Below are positions 26,977 to 34,550 of a DNA stretch of 64,000 nt, piece by piece. The stretch spans positions 19,862 to 83,861 of the forward strand of contig JAYVUK010000041.1 in assembly GCA_043787975.1 (NCBI GenBank), given 5' to 3'. The first letter of the stretch is position 1. The number at the start of each line of letters is the position of its first letter. Origin of the DNA: JAPLDA01 sp043787975 (lineage in GTDB: Bacteria; Bacteroidota; Bacteroidia; AKYH767-A; 2013-40CM-41-45). Below the pieces are notes generated by a model. The model was not told the DNA's origin, made no database searches, and saw nothing but the letters and a program-made list of their open reading frames with translations. The position numbers were made by a program, and so were the translations under genes.

Positions 26977-28728
26977 CTATTCTTCGTCATCGTTGCCGGT
27001 ATCAACTTTTGCGTGTACTTCCGTTCCGGGTTTTCCGATGACTTTGTATTTTCCCTGTCCGGCAAGGATAGATGAATAGAGTGAATTATCATTCAGGGTC
27101 TCAATGCATTTTTTAAGATCAGTATCGTATTTAAAATCTGCTTCCAGTCTTCCTTTTTGGTAATAATAACGCGAAGCAATTTCTGTTTCCAGTATTTCCT
27201 TTATCTCATCGCGGTGATTGGTCAGATCCTGCTTTTTAGAATCTTCCATTTTCTTTTTCAATGCATTGAATTCATTTTGGAACATCGATAAATATTTTTC
27301 TTTTTCTGCTGCAGTTCTAAAGAGTTCGATTTCTTTTTCACTTTGATTTTTATAGTCGTACTTTTTTCCTGAAAGGAAGGTGACGAAATCATTATACTCT
27401 GCATCGGTCAGCCTAAAATCTTTAGCCGGAGCGATACTTGGATGTTCTCTAACATACTTGCTTGCGTAATCGAAGAAAAGATAGTTTGACGAAAGTGCTT
27501 TTGAAATGCCACTGAATGATTTTCGTTCGGTAGCAAGATCAGGATAAATACCACTTCCGTCGTACACTGAACGGCCACCTTTGGTTTTGAACTCGTGCAT
27601 CAGTGAATCTGCAACATGAGCCACGCTTCCGTCTTTATTACGATGCGTATAGTCCAATGCCTGAATACAACGACCGCTTGGTGTATAATACTTTGCAATA
27701 GTCACTTTCAGCAAGGTGTTATAAGAAAGATTATAAGTTTGTTGCACCAGCCCTTTTCCGAAGGTACGTTCACCAACCACCACTCCGCGATCAAGTTCCT
27801 GCATGGCTCCTGTAACAATTTCAGAAGCGGAAGCAGAACCTCTGTCAACCAATACAGTGAGTGGAATCTGAGGATCAACGGCAGTTTTGTTGGCGAGGTA
27901 TTCCATATTCATCTCTTTGATTTTTCCTTTTTGATTTACAATCTTCTGGCCTTTGTCGACAAAAAGATTGACGATGTCAACGGCTTCGCGCAACAATCCG
28001 CCACCGTTACCACGAAGATCGAGAATGAGGTATTTGAATTTCGGATTTTGTTTCAACGCAATAAGACCTTCTTTCACCTGGTCGGAAGCATCTTCAAGGA
28101 ATTGGTTCAGTTTAATGTAACCGGTATTTTCACTCACCATTCCGTAGAAAGGAACGTTCTTAAATTTTATTTCATCGCGGATAATTGTCTTCTCAACAGG
28201 TTTTGATTCACCTTCACGTTGTAAAACCATTTTCACGGTTGTGCCCTTTTGTCCTTTCATAAAATCAGTCACTTCATCCACCTTTTTATTCTTCGTGGAT
28301 ACACCGTTCACTGATAAAATGATGTCGCCCACTTTTACATCGGATTTTTGTGCCGGAAATCCTTCATATAATTCACTGATTTGTATCGTTCCGTCACGCT
28401 GTTGCACCAAGGCGCCAATGCCACCATATTCTGCGGAGATATGCGTCATCTTGTAATCTTCAAGATCCGCTTCGGGAATAAACACCGTGTACGGATCAAG
28501 GTTTTTCAACATGCCGTCAATGCCTGATTTCATAAGCGATCCGGGTTGTATGCTATCAACATAATACATGTTTACGTCACGGAAAAGTGTCGTGAAAATG
28601 TCGAGGTTTTTTGATACTTCAAAAAAATAATCATCTGCTACCGTGAAACCAAGAAAAGAACCTGCGACAATGGAAACACCGATGACGAAAAGTTTTTTCC
28701 TTGTAATAAATTTTTTTAGAATGGACAT
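26977..28728 (-). CDS. S41-family C-terminal processing protease (CtpA-like)
   Basis: A periplasmic serine protease of 583 residues, anchored by an N-terminal membrane segment (about 12-31). A PDZ domain lies at about 85-165 (GFPAQKSDVKVGDIILSVNG). The protease domain has the catalytic serine in DRGSASASEI (about residue 301) and the lysine in ERTFGKGLVQQT (about 326). The long C-terminal domain (about 400-565) is charged and helical, as in the Prc/DUF3340 type. It is likely to degrade or trim envelope proteins. A tiny membrane-protein gene lies just upstream on the same strand. Confidence 0.94.
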   Translation of the reverse strand: MSILKKFITRKKLFVIGVSIVAGSFLGFTVADDYFFEVSKNLDIFTTLFRDVNMYYVDSIQPGSLMKSGIDGMLKNLDPYTVFIPEADLEDYKMTHISAEYGGIGALVQQRDGTIQISELYEGFPAQKSDVKVGDIILSVNGVSTKNKKVDEVTDFMKGQKGTTVKMVLQREGESKPVEKTIIRDEIKFKNVPFYGMVSENTGYIKLNQFLEDASDQVKEGLIALKQNPKFKYLILDLRGNGGGLLREAVDIVNLFVDKGQKIVNQKGKIKEMNMEYLANKTAVDPQIPLTVLVDRGSASASEIVTGAMQELDRGVVVGERTFGKGLVQQTYNLSYNTLLKVTIAKYYTPSGRCIQALDYTHRNKDGSVAHVADSLMHEFKTKGGRSVYDGSGIYPDLATERKSFSGISKALSSNYLFFDYASKYVREHPSIAPAKDFRLTDAEYNDFVTFLSGKKYDYKNQSEKEIELFRTAAEKEKYLSMFQNEFNALKKKMEDSKKQDLTNHRDEIKEILETEIASRYYYQKGRLEADFKYDTDLKKCIETLNDNSLYSSILAGQGKYKVIGKPGTEVHAKVDTGNDDEE

Positions 28729-28826
28729 TATTGTTTGATTTTTAGTTTGCCTGGTTGTGGATTTGATTTATACTGCAATAACAGCAAAATGTTAAAGATA
28801 TTTTGTTAAGCAACGTTAAAAGTAAT

Positions 28827-28952
28827 TCACATTTTTCCCTTAAAAAAAGTAAACAACCAATCTATTCCGAGAACTGCGATAATAATGACAACGATGATCA
28901 CGAACAGGGCTACTGAATTCCTTTTCGGATCAAAATTTTCTTCTTCACCCAT
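28827..28952 (-). CDS. Small single-pass membrane protein (41 aa)
   Basis: A 41-residue reading frame, MGEEENFDPKRN followed by a strongly hydrophobic helix of about 20 residues (VALFVIIVVIII) and a short basic end. The pattern of an acidic N-terminus, one helix and a short tail is typical of real small membrane proteins. The coding sense agrees with both neighbours on the minus strand. It is 98 nt upstream of the S41 protease start and 84 nt downstream of the DinB gene. I recognise no family. It could modulate the protease, but this is only an inference from position. Confidence 0.55.
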   Translation of the reverse strand: MGEEENFDPKRNSVALFVIIVVIIIAVLGIDWLFTFFKGKM

Positions 28953-28966
28953 GGTATTTAGTTCTT

Positions 28967-29027
28967 AGTATTTGGTTCGGAGTTCGGAGAAAAAACATCA
29001 ACATGTTGAGTCTCCGAACCAAATACT
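28967..29027. repeat. Inverted repeat downstream of the DinB gene (copy 1)
   Basis: AGTATTTGGTTCGGAG (28967-28982) is exactly complementary to 29012-29027. The first 24 nt of this element (28967-28990) recur without change at 46175-46198, beyond the 3' end of the other DinB-type gene. It may act as a terminator or be a dispersed hairpin. Confidence 0.75.
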
Positions 29028-29036
29028 CATTACTCA

Positions 29037-29582
29037 TCAACTCCATCCTTCTCTTTCTTTCAGCACTGTTATGTGAGCCAGGTGATGGTTGCAATGCCAT
29101 GCATAAAGTGCCAGCGTGGTACGCAATTCCATATCTCTTTTTGATTCCGGATGATGAAATTTTCTTTTCAGATCATCCTCAGTCAATGTCTTTAAGAAGA
29201 GTACCCAACGTTTGTGCAATGCTACGATCAGTAAAAGTGAAATTTCGACAGGAGCATGTTTTGCCTCTTCGAGTTCAGCCCAACGATCTTCAGAATAAGG
29301 TTTAATGGTTGGTAAATCTTCAGTCATCGCCAGTTTGAATCGGATATAACTATTCAGATGGCTGTCAGCCAAATGATGAACAACTTGTCGCACCGTCCAT
29401 CCGCCTTCACGGTAAGGAGTATCAAGTTGCTTATCTGTAAGATTATTTACAGCGGTCGTTAATTTTTTCGGCAATTCATCGATGGTTTGAATCCATTGAT
29501 CGTAAAGTGCCTTCGAGAATTCCTTTGGTGCGCTGAACTTGCCGATCGGATATTTTAATTTCTCTAATTCTTCGCTACTCAT
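29037..29582 (-). CDS. DinB-fold protein, YfiT/BstA-like putative metal-dependent hydrolase
   Basis: A 181-residue four-helix DinB-fold protein of the YfiT/BstA (bacillithiol S-transferase-like) type. The three-histidine metal site is visible as HHLADSH (about 66-72) and WHCNHHLAHI (about 159-168). YPIGKFSAP near the N-terminus is typical of this group. The known family members are thiol transferases or hydrolases with a Ni/Zn site. The exact chemistry here is unknown. The DNA-damage name DinB is a fold label only. A shared inverted repeat lies 9 nt past its stop. A second DinB-type gene is at 46264-46797. Confidence 0.85.
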   Translation of the reverse strand: MSSEELEKLKYPIGKFSAPKEFSKALYDQWIQTIDELPKKLTTAVNNLTDKQLDTPYREGGWTVRQVVHHLADSHLNSYIRFKLAMTEDLPTIKPYSEDRWAELEEAKHAPVEISLLLIVALHKRWVLFLKTLTEDDLKRKFHHPESKRDMELRTTLALYAWHCNHHLAHITVLKEREGWS

Positions 29583-29609
29583 TGTTAGTTAGTTTCAGTC
29601 AGGAAAAAA

Positions 29610-29617
29610 TATCTTTG
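29610..29617 (+). promoter_or_regulatory. Possible -7 element before the amidohydrolase gene
   Basis: TATCTTTG matches TAnnTTTG and lies 49 nt upstream of the ATG at 29667. A TTG at 29582-29584 is 25 nt away, longer than the usual 19-22. The prediction is weak. Confidence 0.4.
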
Positions 29618-29666
29618 CTTCCTGGAAGCTGCACAAAAGTATGGCATTCTGTATAACTTAAATAAC

Positions 29667-31319
29667 ATGAAACAAAGTATTTTTCTCCTTTCCGGAATCA
29701 TCGTTCTTTTTGTCTGTGCATCCTGCTCTTCCAAAAGGAAGATGGATGCAATTTTCTACAATGGAAAAATTTACACCGTTGACAGCAGTTTTTCTGTTGC
29801 TGAAGCGTTTGTCGTTGATAGCGGAAAGATTATTTCCATCGGCAAGTCAGAAGATTTATTGAATGAGTTTGAAGCAAAGGAAAAACATGACTTGAATGGC
29901 AAAGCTGTTTATCCCAGTTTCATCGATGCACACTGTCATTTCTTCGGTTATGCAAGTGATTTGCAAAAAGCAGACTTGTATGGAACAAAATCTTTTGATG
30001 AAGTGATCCGGAAAATCATTGACTATTCAAAAACCAATAAATTCAGTTGGGTACTCGGAAGAGGATGGGATCAGAATGACTGGAACGTAAAAGTATTTCC
30101 GTCCAAAGAAAAATTGGATAGTTTATTTCCTGACACACCTGTTTACCTGGTCCGTGTGGATGGTCATGCTGTGTTGTGTAATAGCGCCGCTTTAAAAACA
30201 GGACAGATCACAGCCTCAACAAAGGTGAATGGAGGAGAAGTGGAAATTAAAAATGGAAAGCTTACGGGAATTCTGATTGACAATGCTGTCGAGCTCGTGG
30301 AAAAAAATATTCCCGCTTACTCGAAAGAAATTTATAAAGAATATTTGCTTCAAGCTCAAAAAAATTGTTTTGCTGTTGGTCTCACAACGCTTGATGATGC
30401 AGGGCTTGGACAAGACACCATCAGCCTGATCGATGAGCTTCAAAAAAGCGGTGAACTGAAAATTCGCATCTATGCGATGGTGAGTGACAACGAAAGAAAT
30501 CGCAACTATTTTTTAAAACACGGTCCGATAAAAACCGAACGTTTAAATGTCAGATCATTTAAAGTGTATGCTGACGGAGCGCTTGGTTCACGCGGAGCAT
30601 GTTTGCTTCAACCTTATTCTGATGAAGCAAAGCATTACGGTTTTCTTCTTCACGATAAAAAATATTTTGAAGACGTGGCCGCGCAAATGATCGAACACGG
30701 CTTCCAGCTTTGCACGCATGCAATCGGCGATTCAGCAAATAGATTGTTGCTTCAGATATACGCTGAACATTTAAAAGGTAAAAATGACAACCGATGGAGA
30801 ATAGAGCATTGCCAGGTGGTTGATCCATCGGATTTAAAATTTTTCGGAGAAAACAATATTATTCCTTCTGTTCAGCCGACTCATGCAACATCGGATATGT
30901 ATTGGGCGGAAGAACGGTTGGGCAAGGAAAGAGTAAAAACAGGATATGCATACAAAGACCTGATGAATAATTCAAATGGTGTGATTGCTTTCGGGACTGA
31001 CTTTCCGGTGGAAAACATCAACCCGATTTATACTTTTTATGCAGCGGTTGTTCGAAAGGATTTAAAGGGATTTCCTGAGAATGGTTTCCAGGTTGAAAAT
31101 AAAATAGATCGAAAAGATGCGCTTCGTGCTATGACCATCCTTGCTGCCTATTCAAACTTCGAGGAAAAAGAAAAAGGTAGTATGGAGAAGGGAAAGTTCG
31201 CTGACTTTGTCATTCTTAATAACGACATCATGCAAGTTGACGAAAAGGAAATTCCGAAAACAAACGTGATTGCCACCTATGTGAACGGAGAAAAGGTTTT
31301 TGAAGAAAATTCTAAGTAG
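29667..31319 (+). CDS. YtcJ-like amidohydrolase, predicted lipoprotein
   Basis: A 550-residue metal-dependent amidohydrolase of the YtcJ/N-acyl-hydrolase group. The N-terminus is a lipoprotein signal with the lipobox VCASC (Cys20), so it is probably tethered in the envelope. The metal site begins FIDAHCHFFGY (about 89-99). Further hallmarks are GRGWDQNDW, the metal-ligand region QLCTHAIGD and the C-terminal aspartate in AFGTDFPVE. The substrate is unknown. It stands alone between a divergent DinB gene and pheT. The pheT promoter overlaps its 3' end. Confidence 0.92.
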   Translation: MKQSIFLLSGIIVLFVCASCSSKRKMDAIFYNGKIYTVDSSFSVAEAFVVDSGKIISIGKSEDLLNEFEAKEKHDLNGKAVYPSFIDAHCHFFGYASDLQKADLYGTKSFDEVIRKIIDYSKTNKFSWVLGRGWDQNDWNVKVFPSKEKLDSLFPDTPVYLVRVDGHAVLCNSAALKTGQITASTKVNGGEVEIKNGKLTGILIDNAVELVEKNIPAYSKEIYKEYLLQAQKNCFAVGLTTLDDAGLGQDTISLIDELQKSGELKIRIYAMVSDNERNRNYFLKHGPIKTERLNVRSFKVYADGALGSRGACLLQPYSDEAKHYGFLLHDKKYFEDVAAQMIEHGFQLCTHAIGDSANRLLLQIYAEHLKGKNDNRWRIEHCQVVDPSDLKFFGENNIIPSVQPTHATSDMYWAEERLGKERVKTGYAYKDLMNNSNGVIAFGTDFPVENINPIYTFYAAVVRKDLKGFPENGFQVENKIDRKDALRAMTILAAYSNFEEKEKGSMEKGKFADFVILNNDIMQVDEKEIPKTNVIATYVNGEKVFEENSK

Positions 31320-31332
31320 TCGATTATATTTG
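31297..31332 (+). promoter_or_regulatory. Predicted promoter of pheT
   Basis: TTTTTG at 31297-31302 and TATATTTG at 31325-31332 are 22 nt apart, matching the Bacteroidota -33/-7 pattern. The start codon is 62 nt further on. The -33 element lies within the last codons of the amidohydrolase gene. Confidence 0.5.
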
Positions 31333-31394
31333 CAACGAACTACGGTACGATAGGAATCGGTGTAATCAATTTTGTAATCTGAGTAATTCTATAC

Positions 31395-33848
31395 ATGAAA
31401 ATATCTTACAACTGGCTTAAACAGTATTTGAATATCAACCTTCCCGCTGAAGAAGTTGCGCGGTTGCTTACTGATTGCGGACTTGAAGTGGAAAGTATCG
31501 AGTCGTTTCAATCCATGAAGGGCGGCATGCAGGGATTGGTAATTGGTGAAGTCATCACGTGTGTAAAACATCCGAATGCAGATAAGTTAAGTCTTACCAC
31601 CGTGAATGTTGGTGGTGAAAATTTGCTTTCCATTGTTTGCGGTGCACCCAATGTTGCTGCCGGACAAAAAGTAATTGTAGCGACCGTCGGAGCGATGTTA
31701 TTCCCAACAGAAGGCGAACCATTTGAAATCAAGAAATCAAAAATACGCGGAGAAGTTTCGGAGGGTATGATTTGCGCAGAAGATGAAATCGGCCTTGGTA
31801 AATCGCATGAAGGAGTTATTGTTCTTCCTGCTGATGCAAAAGTCGGGATGAGTGCGAAAGAATATTTCCAGGTGGAAGAAGATTCAGTTTTTGAAATCGG
31901 CCTGACTCCGAATCGGGCTGATGCAGCTTCGCACATTGGTGTTGCAAGGGATTTACTTGCTGCAATGCAGCAGCAGTCGACAGTTGACAGTCGACAGTCG
32001 ACAGTTGTCCTTCCTTCAGTAGAAAAATTTAATATTGATAACAATGATTTAAAAATTACAGTGGATGTAATTGACTCCATTGCATGCCCGCGTTATTCCG
32101 GAATTACAATTAGTGGAGTGGAGGTGAAAGAATCTCCTTCCTGGTTAAAAAATAAATTGAAATCAATCGGTATCGGTCCGATCAACAACATAGTAGACAT
32201 TACCAATTATGTTTTGCATGAGTGCGGACAACCGCTTCATGCGTTTGATGCAGATGAAATAAAAGGAAAAAAAGTAATTATCCGCCCTGCAAAAGAAGGT
32301 GAAAAGTTTATCACGCTTGATAAAGTAGAGCGAACACTTACGGCAAATAACCTGATGATTTGCAATGCCGATGAATCGATGTGTATTGGCGGAGTGTTTG
32401 GTGGTATTAAATCCGGTATCATCGACAAAACAAAAAATATTTTTTTGGAGAGCGCTTATTTTTCTCCGGCTTCCATTCGTAAAACGAGCAAGCATCACGG
32501 TTTGAAGACGGATGCTTCGTTTCGTTTTGAACGCGGCACCGATCCTGAAATTACTGTGTACGCGTTAAAGCGTGCGGCTTTGCTGATCAAAGAAATTGCC
32601 GGTGGAAATATTTCTTCGGATATCATTGACTTGTATCCGCAACCAATACTTTCCGCGACTGTCCACCTGTATTACAAAACGGTTGATCAATTGGTCGGTG
32701 AAGTGATTGACCGGAACAGCATTAAAAGTATTCTTCAGTCACTCGAAATTAAGATCAGTAAGGAAGAAAGTGATTCACTTATTCTTTCTATTCCTACTCA
32801 CAAAGTAGACGTGACACGCGAAGTGGATGTAGTGGAAGAAATTCTGCGAATCTATGGATACAATAAAATAGCTTCCCCTGCTAAATTATATTCTTCGCTT
32901 CCATCGGTTGTAAAAACGAATCGTGAAAGAATTCAAAACATCATCAGTGATTATTTATGCGACCAGGGTTTTCATGAAATCATGGCGAACTCAATTACGA
33001 AATCTAAATACACGGAGTTTGCTGCGGTGAATGTTTCAGAAAGTGTAAAGATCATGAACCCGCTCAGCCAGGATCTGGATGTGATGCGCCAAAGCATGGT
33101 CTACAGCGGGCTTGAAGCCATTGAATACAACCGCAACAGGAAACAACCTGACCTGAAACTTTTTGAATTCGGGAAAACATATCATCAAAAGGAAAATCGT
33201 TTCGAAGAAGTCAATCATCTTTCTTTGTTTGTTACCGGAAAAAAGTTTGAAGCTTCGTGGAATGGAGATAAGTCGTCAGTCGGGTTCTTCTATCTGAAAT
33301 CATTTGTGAAAAATATTCTTGAACGTCTCGGAATAAATTCTGACAATCAGAAACTTTCAGAATCTGTTTTGCAGAGCGAAATGATTTCATTCGGGTTGAG
33401 TATTCAATCGAACAATAAGGTTCTTGTTCAATACGGCTCTGTGAAAAAAAATCAATTAAAAAATTTCGATATCACGTCAGAGGTTTTCATCGCTGATTTT
33501 AATTGGGATGTGTTGATGAAATTGGTGAGCACAAAAGACAGGTCTGTCACGGAAGTTTCCAAATTCCCGCAAGTGCGAAGAGATTTATCGATGATGATTG
33601 CCAAAAATGTTAGCTATTCTGAAATTGAAGACATCGCTTACAAGACTGAAAAAAACCTGTTGAAAGAAATTCATCTTTTTGATGTGTACGAAGGAGATAA
33701 AATTGAATCCGGAAAAAAATCCTGTGCGATTACTTTTATTTTGCAGGACGAACGGCAGACGCTCACAGAAAATCAAATTGATAAAATTATGAATCGCCTG
33801 ATGGAAGCTTTTGAAAAGCAGGTAGGAGCCGTGATACGTAAGCAATAA
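31395..33848 (+). CDS. pheT: Phenylalanyl-tRNA synthetase beta subunit
   Basis: Beta chain of the alpha2-beta2 PheRS that charges tRNA-Phe. At 817 residues it is close to the usual 800. The N-terminus MKISYNWLKQYLN is typical. An EMAP-II-like tRNA-binding domain (about 45-150, with VITCVKHPNADKLSLTTV) is followed by B3/B4 (about 200-400, HHGLKTDASFRFERGTDPE). B5 and the catalytic-like domain come next, then the C-terminal ferredoxin-fold anticodon-binding domain (SKFPQVRRDLSMMI). A stretch of about 15 residues (QQQSTVDSRQSTVVL, about 191-206) is encoded by a simple intergenic-type repeat inserted in frame. pheS is not in this window. Confidence 0.96.
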   Translation: MKISYNWLKQYLNINLPAEEVARLLTDCGLEVESIESFQSMKGGMQGLVIGEVITCVKHPNADKLSLTTVNVGGENLLSIVCGAPNVAAGQKVIVATVGAMLFPTEGEPFEIKKSKIRGEVSEGMICAEDEIGLGKSHEGVIVLPADAKVGMSAKEYFQVEEDSVFEIGLTPNRADAASHIGVARDLLAAMQQQSTVDSRQSTVVLPSVEKFNIDNNDLKITVDVIDSIACPRYSGITISGVEVKESPSWLKNKLKSIGIGPINNIVDITNYVLHECGQPLHAFDADEIKGKKVIIRPAKEGEKFITLDKVERTLTANNLMICNADESMCIGGVFGGIKSGIIDKTKNIFLESAYFSPASIRKTSKHHGLKTDASFRFERGTDPEITVYALKRAALLIKEIAGGNISSDIIDLYPQPILSATVHLYYKTVDQLVGEVIDRNSIKSILQSLEIKISKEESDSLILSIPTHKVDVTREVDVVEEILRIYGYNKIASPAKLYSSLPSVVKTNRERIQNIISDYLCDQGFHEIMANSITKSKYTEFAAVNVSESVKIMNPLSQDLDVMRQSMVYSGLEAIEYNRNRKQPDLKLFEFGKTYHQKENRFEEVNHLSLFVTGKKFEASWNGDKSSVGFFYLKSFVKNILERLGINSDNQKLSESVLQSEMISFGLSIQSNNKVLVQYGSVKKNQLKNFDITSEVFIADFNWDVLMKLVSTKDRSVTEVSKFPQVRRDLSMMIAKNVSYSEIEDIAYKTEKNLLKEIHLFDVYEGDKIESGKKSCAITFILQDERQTLTENQIDKIMNRLMEAFEKQVGAVIRKQ
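31967..32010 (+). repeat. GTCGACAGT-type repeat inside pheT
   Basis: Successive GTCGACAGTTGACAGTCGAC units lie inside the coding frame, between the tRNA-binding and B3/B4 parts. Relatives of this repeat occur between genes, for example GACCGTTGACCGTCGACC at 34510-34528. The length keeps the frame open. Confidence 0.75.
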
Positions 33849-33871
33849 TGCTCTTGTGTTTTGTCATAGAA

Positions 33872-33955
33872 GGAACGCTGATTTTTATGATGACTAAGAT
33901 AAATCATGATTTTTTATCGGTGTAAATCATCACAATCATGACTATCAGTGTTCAG
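33872..33955. repeat. Imperfect long hairpin between pheT and yajQ
   Basis: The outer arms GAACGCTGA and TCAGTGTTC are nearly complementary, and the inside contains several AATCATGAT-like units that can pair. It lies between convergent genes. Similar ATG/ATC-rich hairpins are common dispersed elements in Bacteroidota, a recollection that was not checked. Confidence 0.6.
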
Positions 33956-33960
33956 ATTTT

Positions 33961-34452
33961 TCAGTTCCTGAAATTCTCATATTGCAACGGCAAATCAAGA
34001 CTGTTTTTTTTTACGACTGAAATAATTTGCTGAAGGTCATCGATCTTTTTTCCGGTCACGCGAACTTGTTCATCCATAATGGATGCCTGGACTTTCATGC
34101 CTGATTCTTTAATGATCTTCACGATTTTCCGGGCGGTCTCTTTGTCGATTCCCTGTTTCACCTTGATGTCTTTCTTTACCATGTTCCCCGAAGCATACAA
34201 CTCTTTCCCGAAATCAAGACACGATGGTTCCAGCGCTTGCTTCACCATACGCCCGATGATGACTCCTTCAATGGTTTTCATCCGCATATCATTTTCAGTC
34301 AGCACGTGAATCACCATTTCTTTTTTGTCGAGTTCCACTTCTGTTTTTGAATTGTGAAAATCAAAACGCGTGGAAAGTTCCTTGGATGCTGCATTGATGG
34401 CATTGTCGAGCCGTTGAATTTCTATTTTACTGACAATATCGAAAGAAGGCAT
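33961..34452 (-). CDS. yajQ: YajQ-family nucleotide-binding protein
   Basis: A 163-residue YajQ/UPF0234 protein. The N-terminus MPSFDIVSKIEIQRLDNAIN and the C-terminal RVTGKKIDDLQQIISVVK are diagnostic. The family consists of two small alpha/beta (RRM-like) domains and binds cyclic di-GMP or RNA in some bacteria. The role here is unknown. It is convergent with pheT and divergent from the FG-GAP gene. The length is the usual 160-165 residues. Confidence 0.95.
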   Translation of the reverse strand: MPSFDIVSKIEIQRLDNAINAASKELSTRFDFHNSKTEVELDKKEMVIHVLTENDMRMKTIEGVIIGRMVKQALEPSCLDFGKELYASGNMVKKDIKVKQGIDKETARKIVKIIKESGMKVQASIMDEQVRVTGKKIDDLQQIISVVKKNSLDLPLQYENFRN

Positions 34453-34514
34453 GTTGTGATTATTAGGTATGAATTTTAGATTTTAAATTAAGTAATACGG
34501 TAGACTGCTGACCG

Positions 34515-34546
34515 TTGACCGTCGACCATTTTTTCTTTTATCTTTG
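34515..34546 (+). promoter_or_regulatory. Predicted promoter of the FG-GAP gene, with a near-leaderless start
   Basis: TTG at 34515-34517 and TATCTTTG at 34539-34546 are 21 nt apart. The ATG is at 34551, only 4 nt after the -7 box, so the transcript would have almost no leader. The -33 TTG is itself part of a GACCGTTGACC repeat. Confidence 0.55.
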
Positions 34547-34550
34547 AGGT

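Noticed and set aside
27616..28206. A 196-residue open frame on the plus strand inside the S41 protease gene
   Set aside because: It is a shadow of a strongly supported gene with motifs intact on the other strand.
31508..32080. A 190-residue open frame on the minus strand inside pheT
   Set aside because: It lies wholly opposite an essential, well-conserved gene and has no recognisable domain; antisense frames of this length are expected in codon-biased genes.
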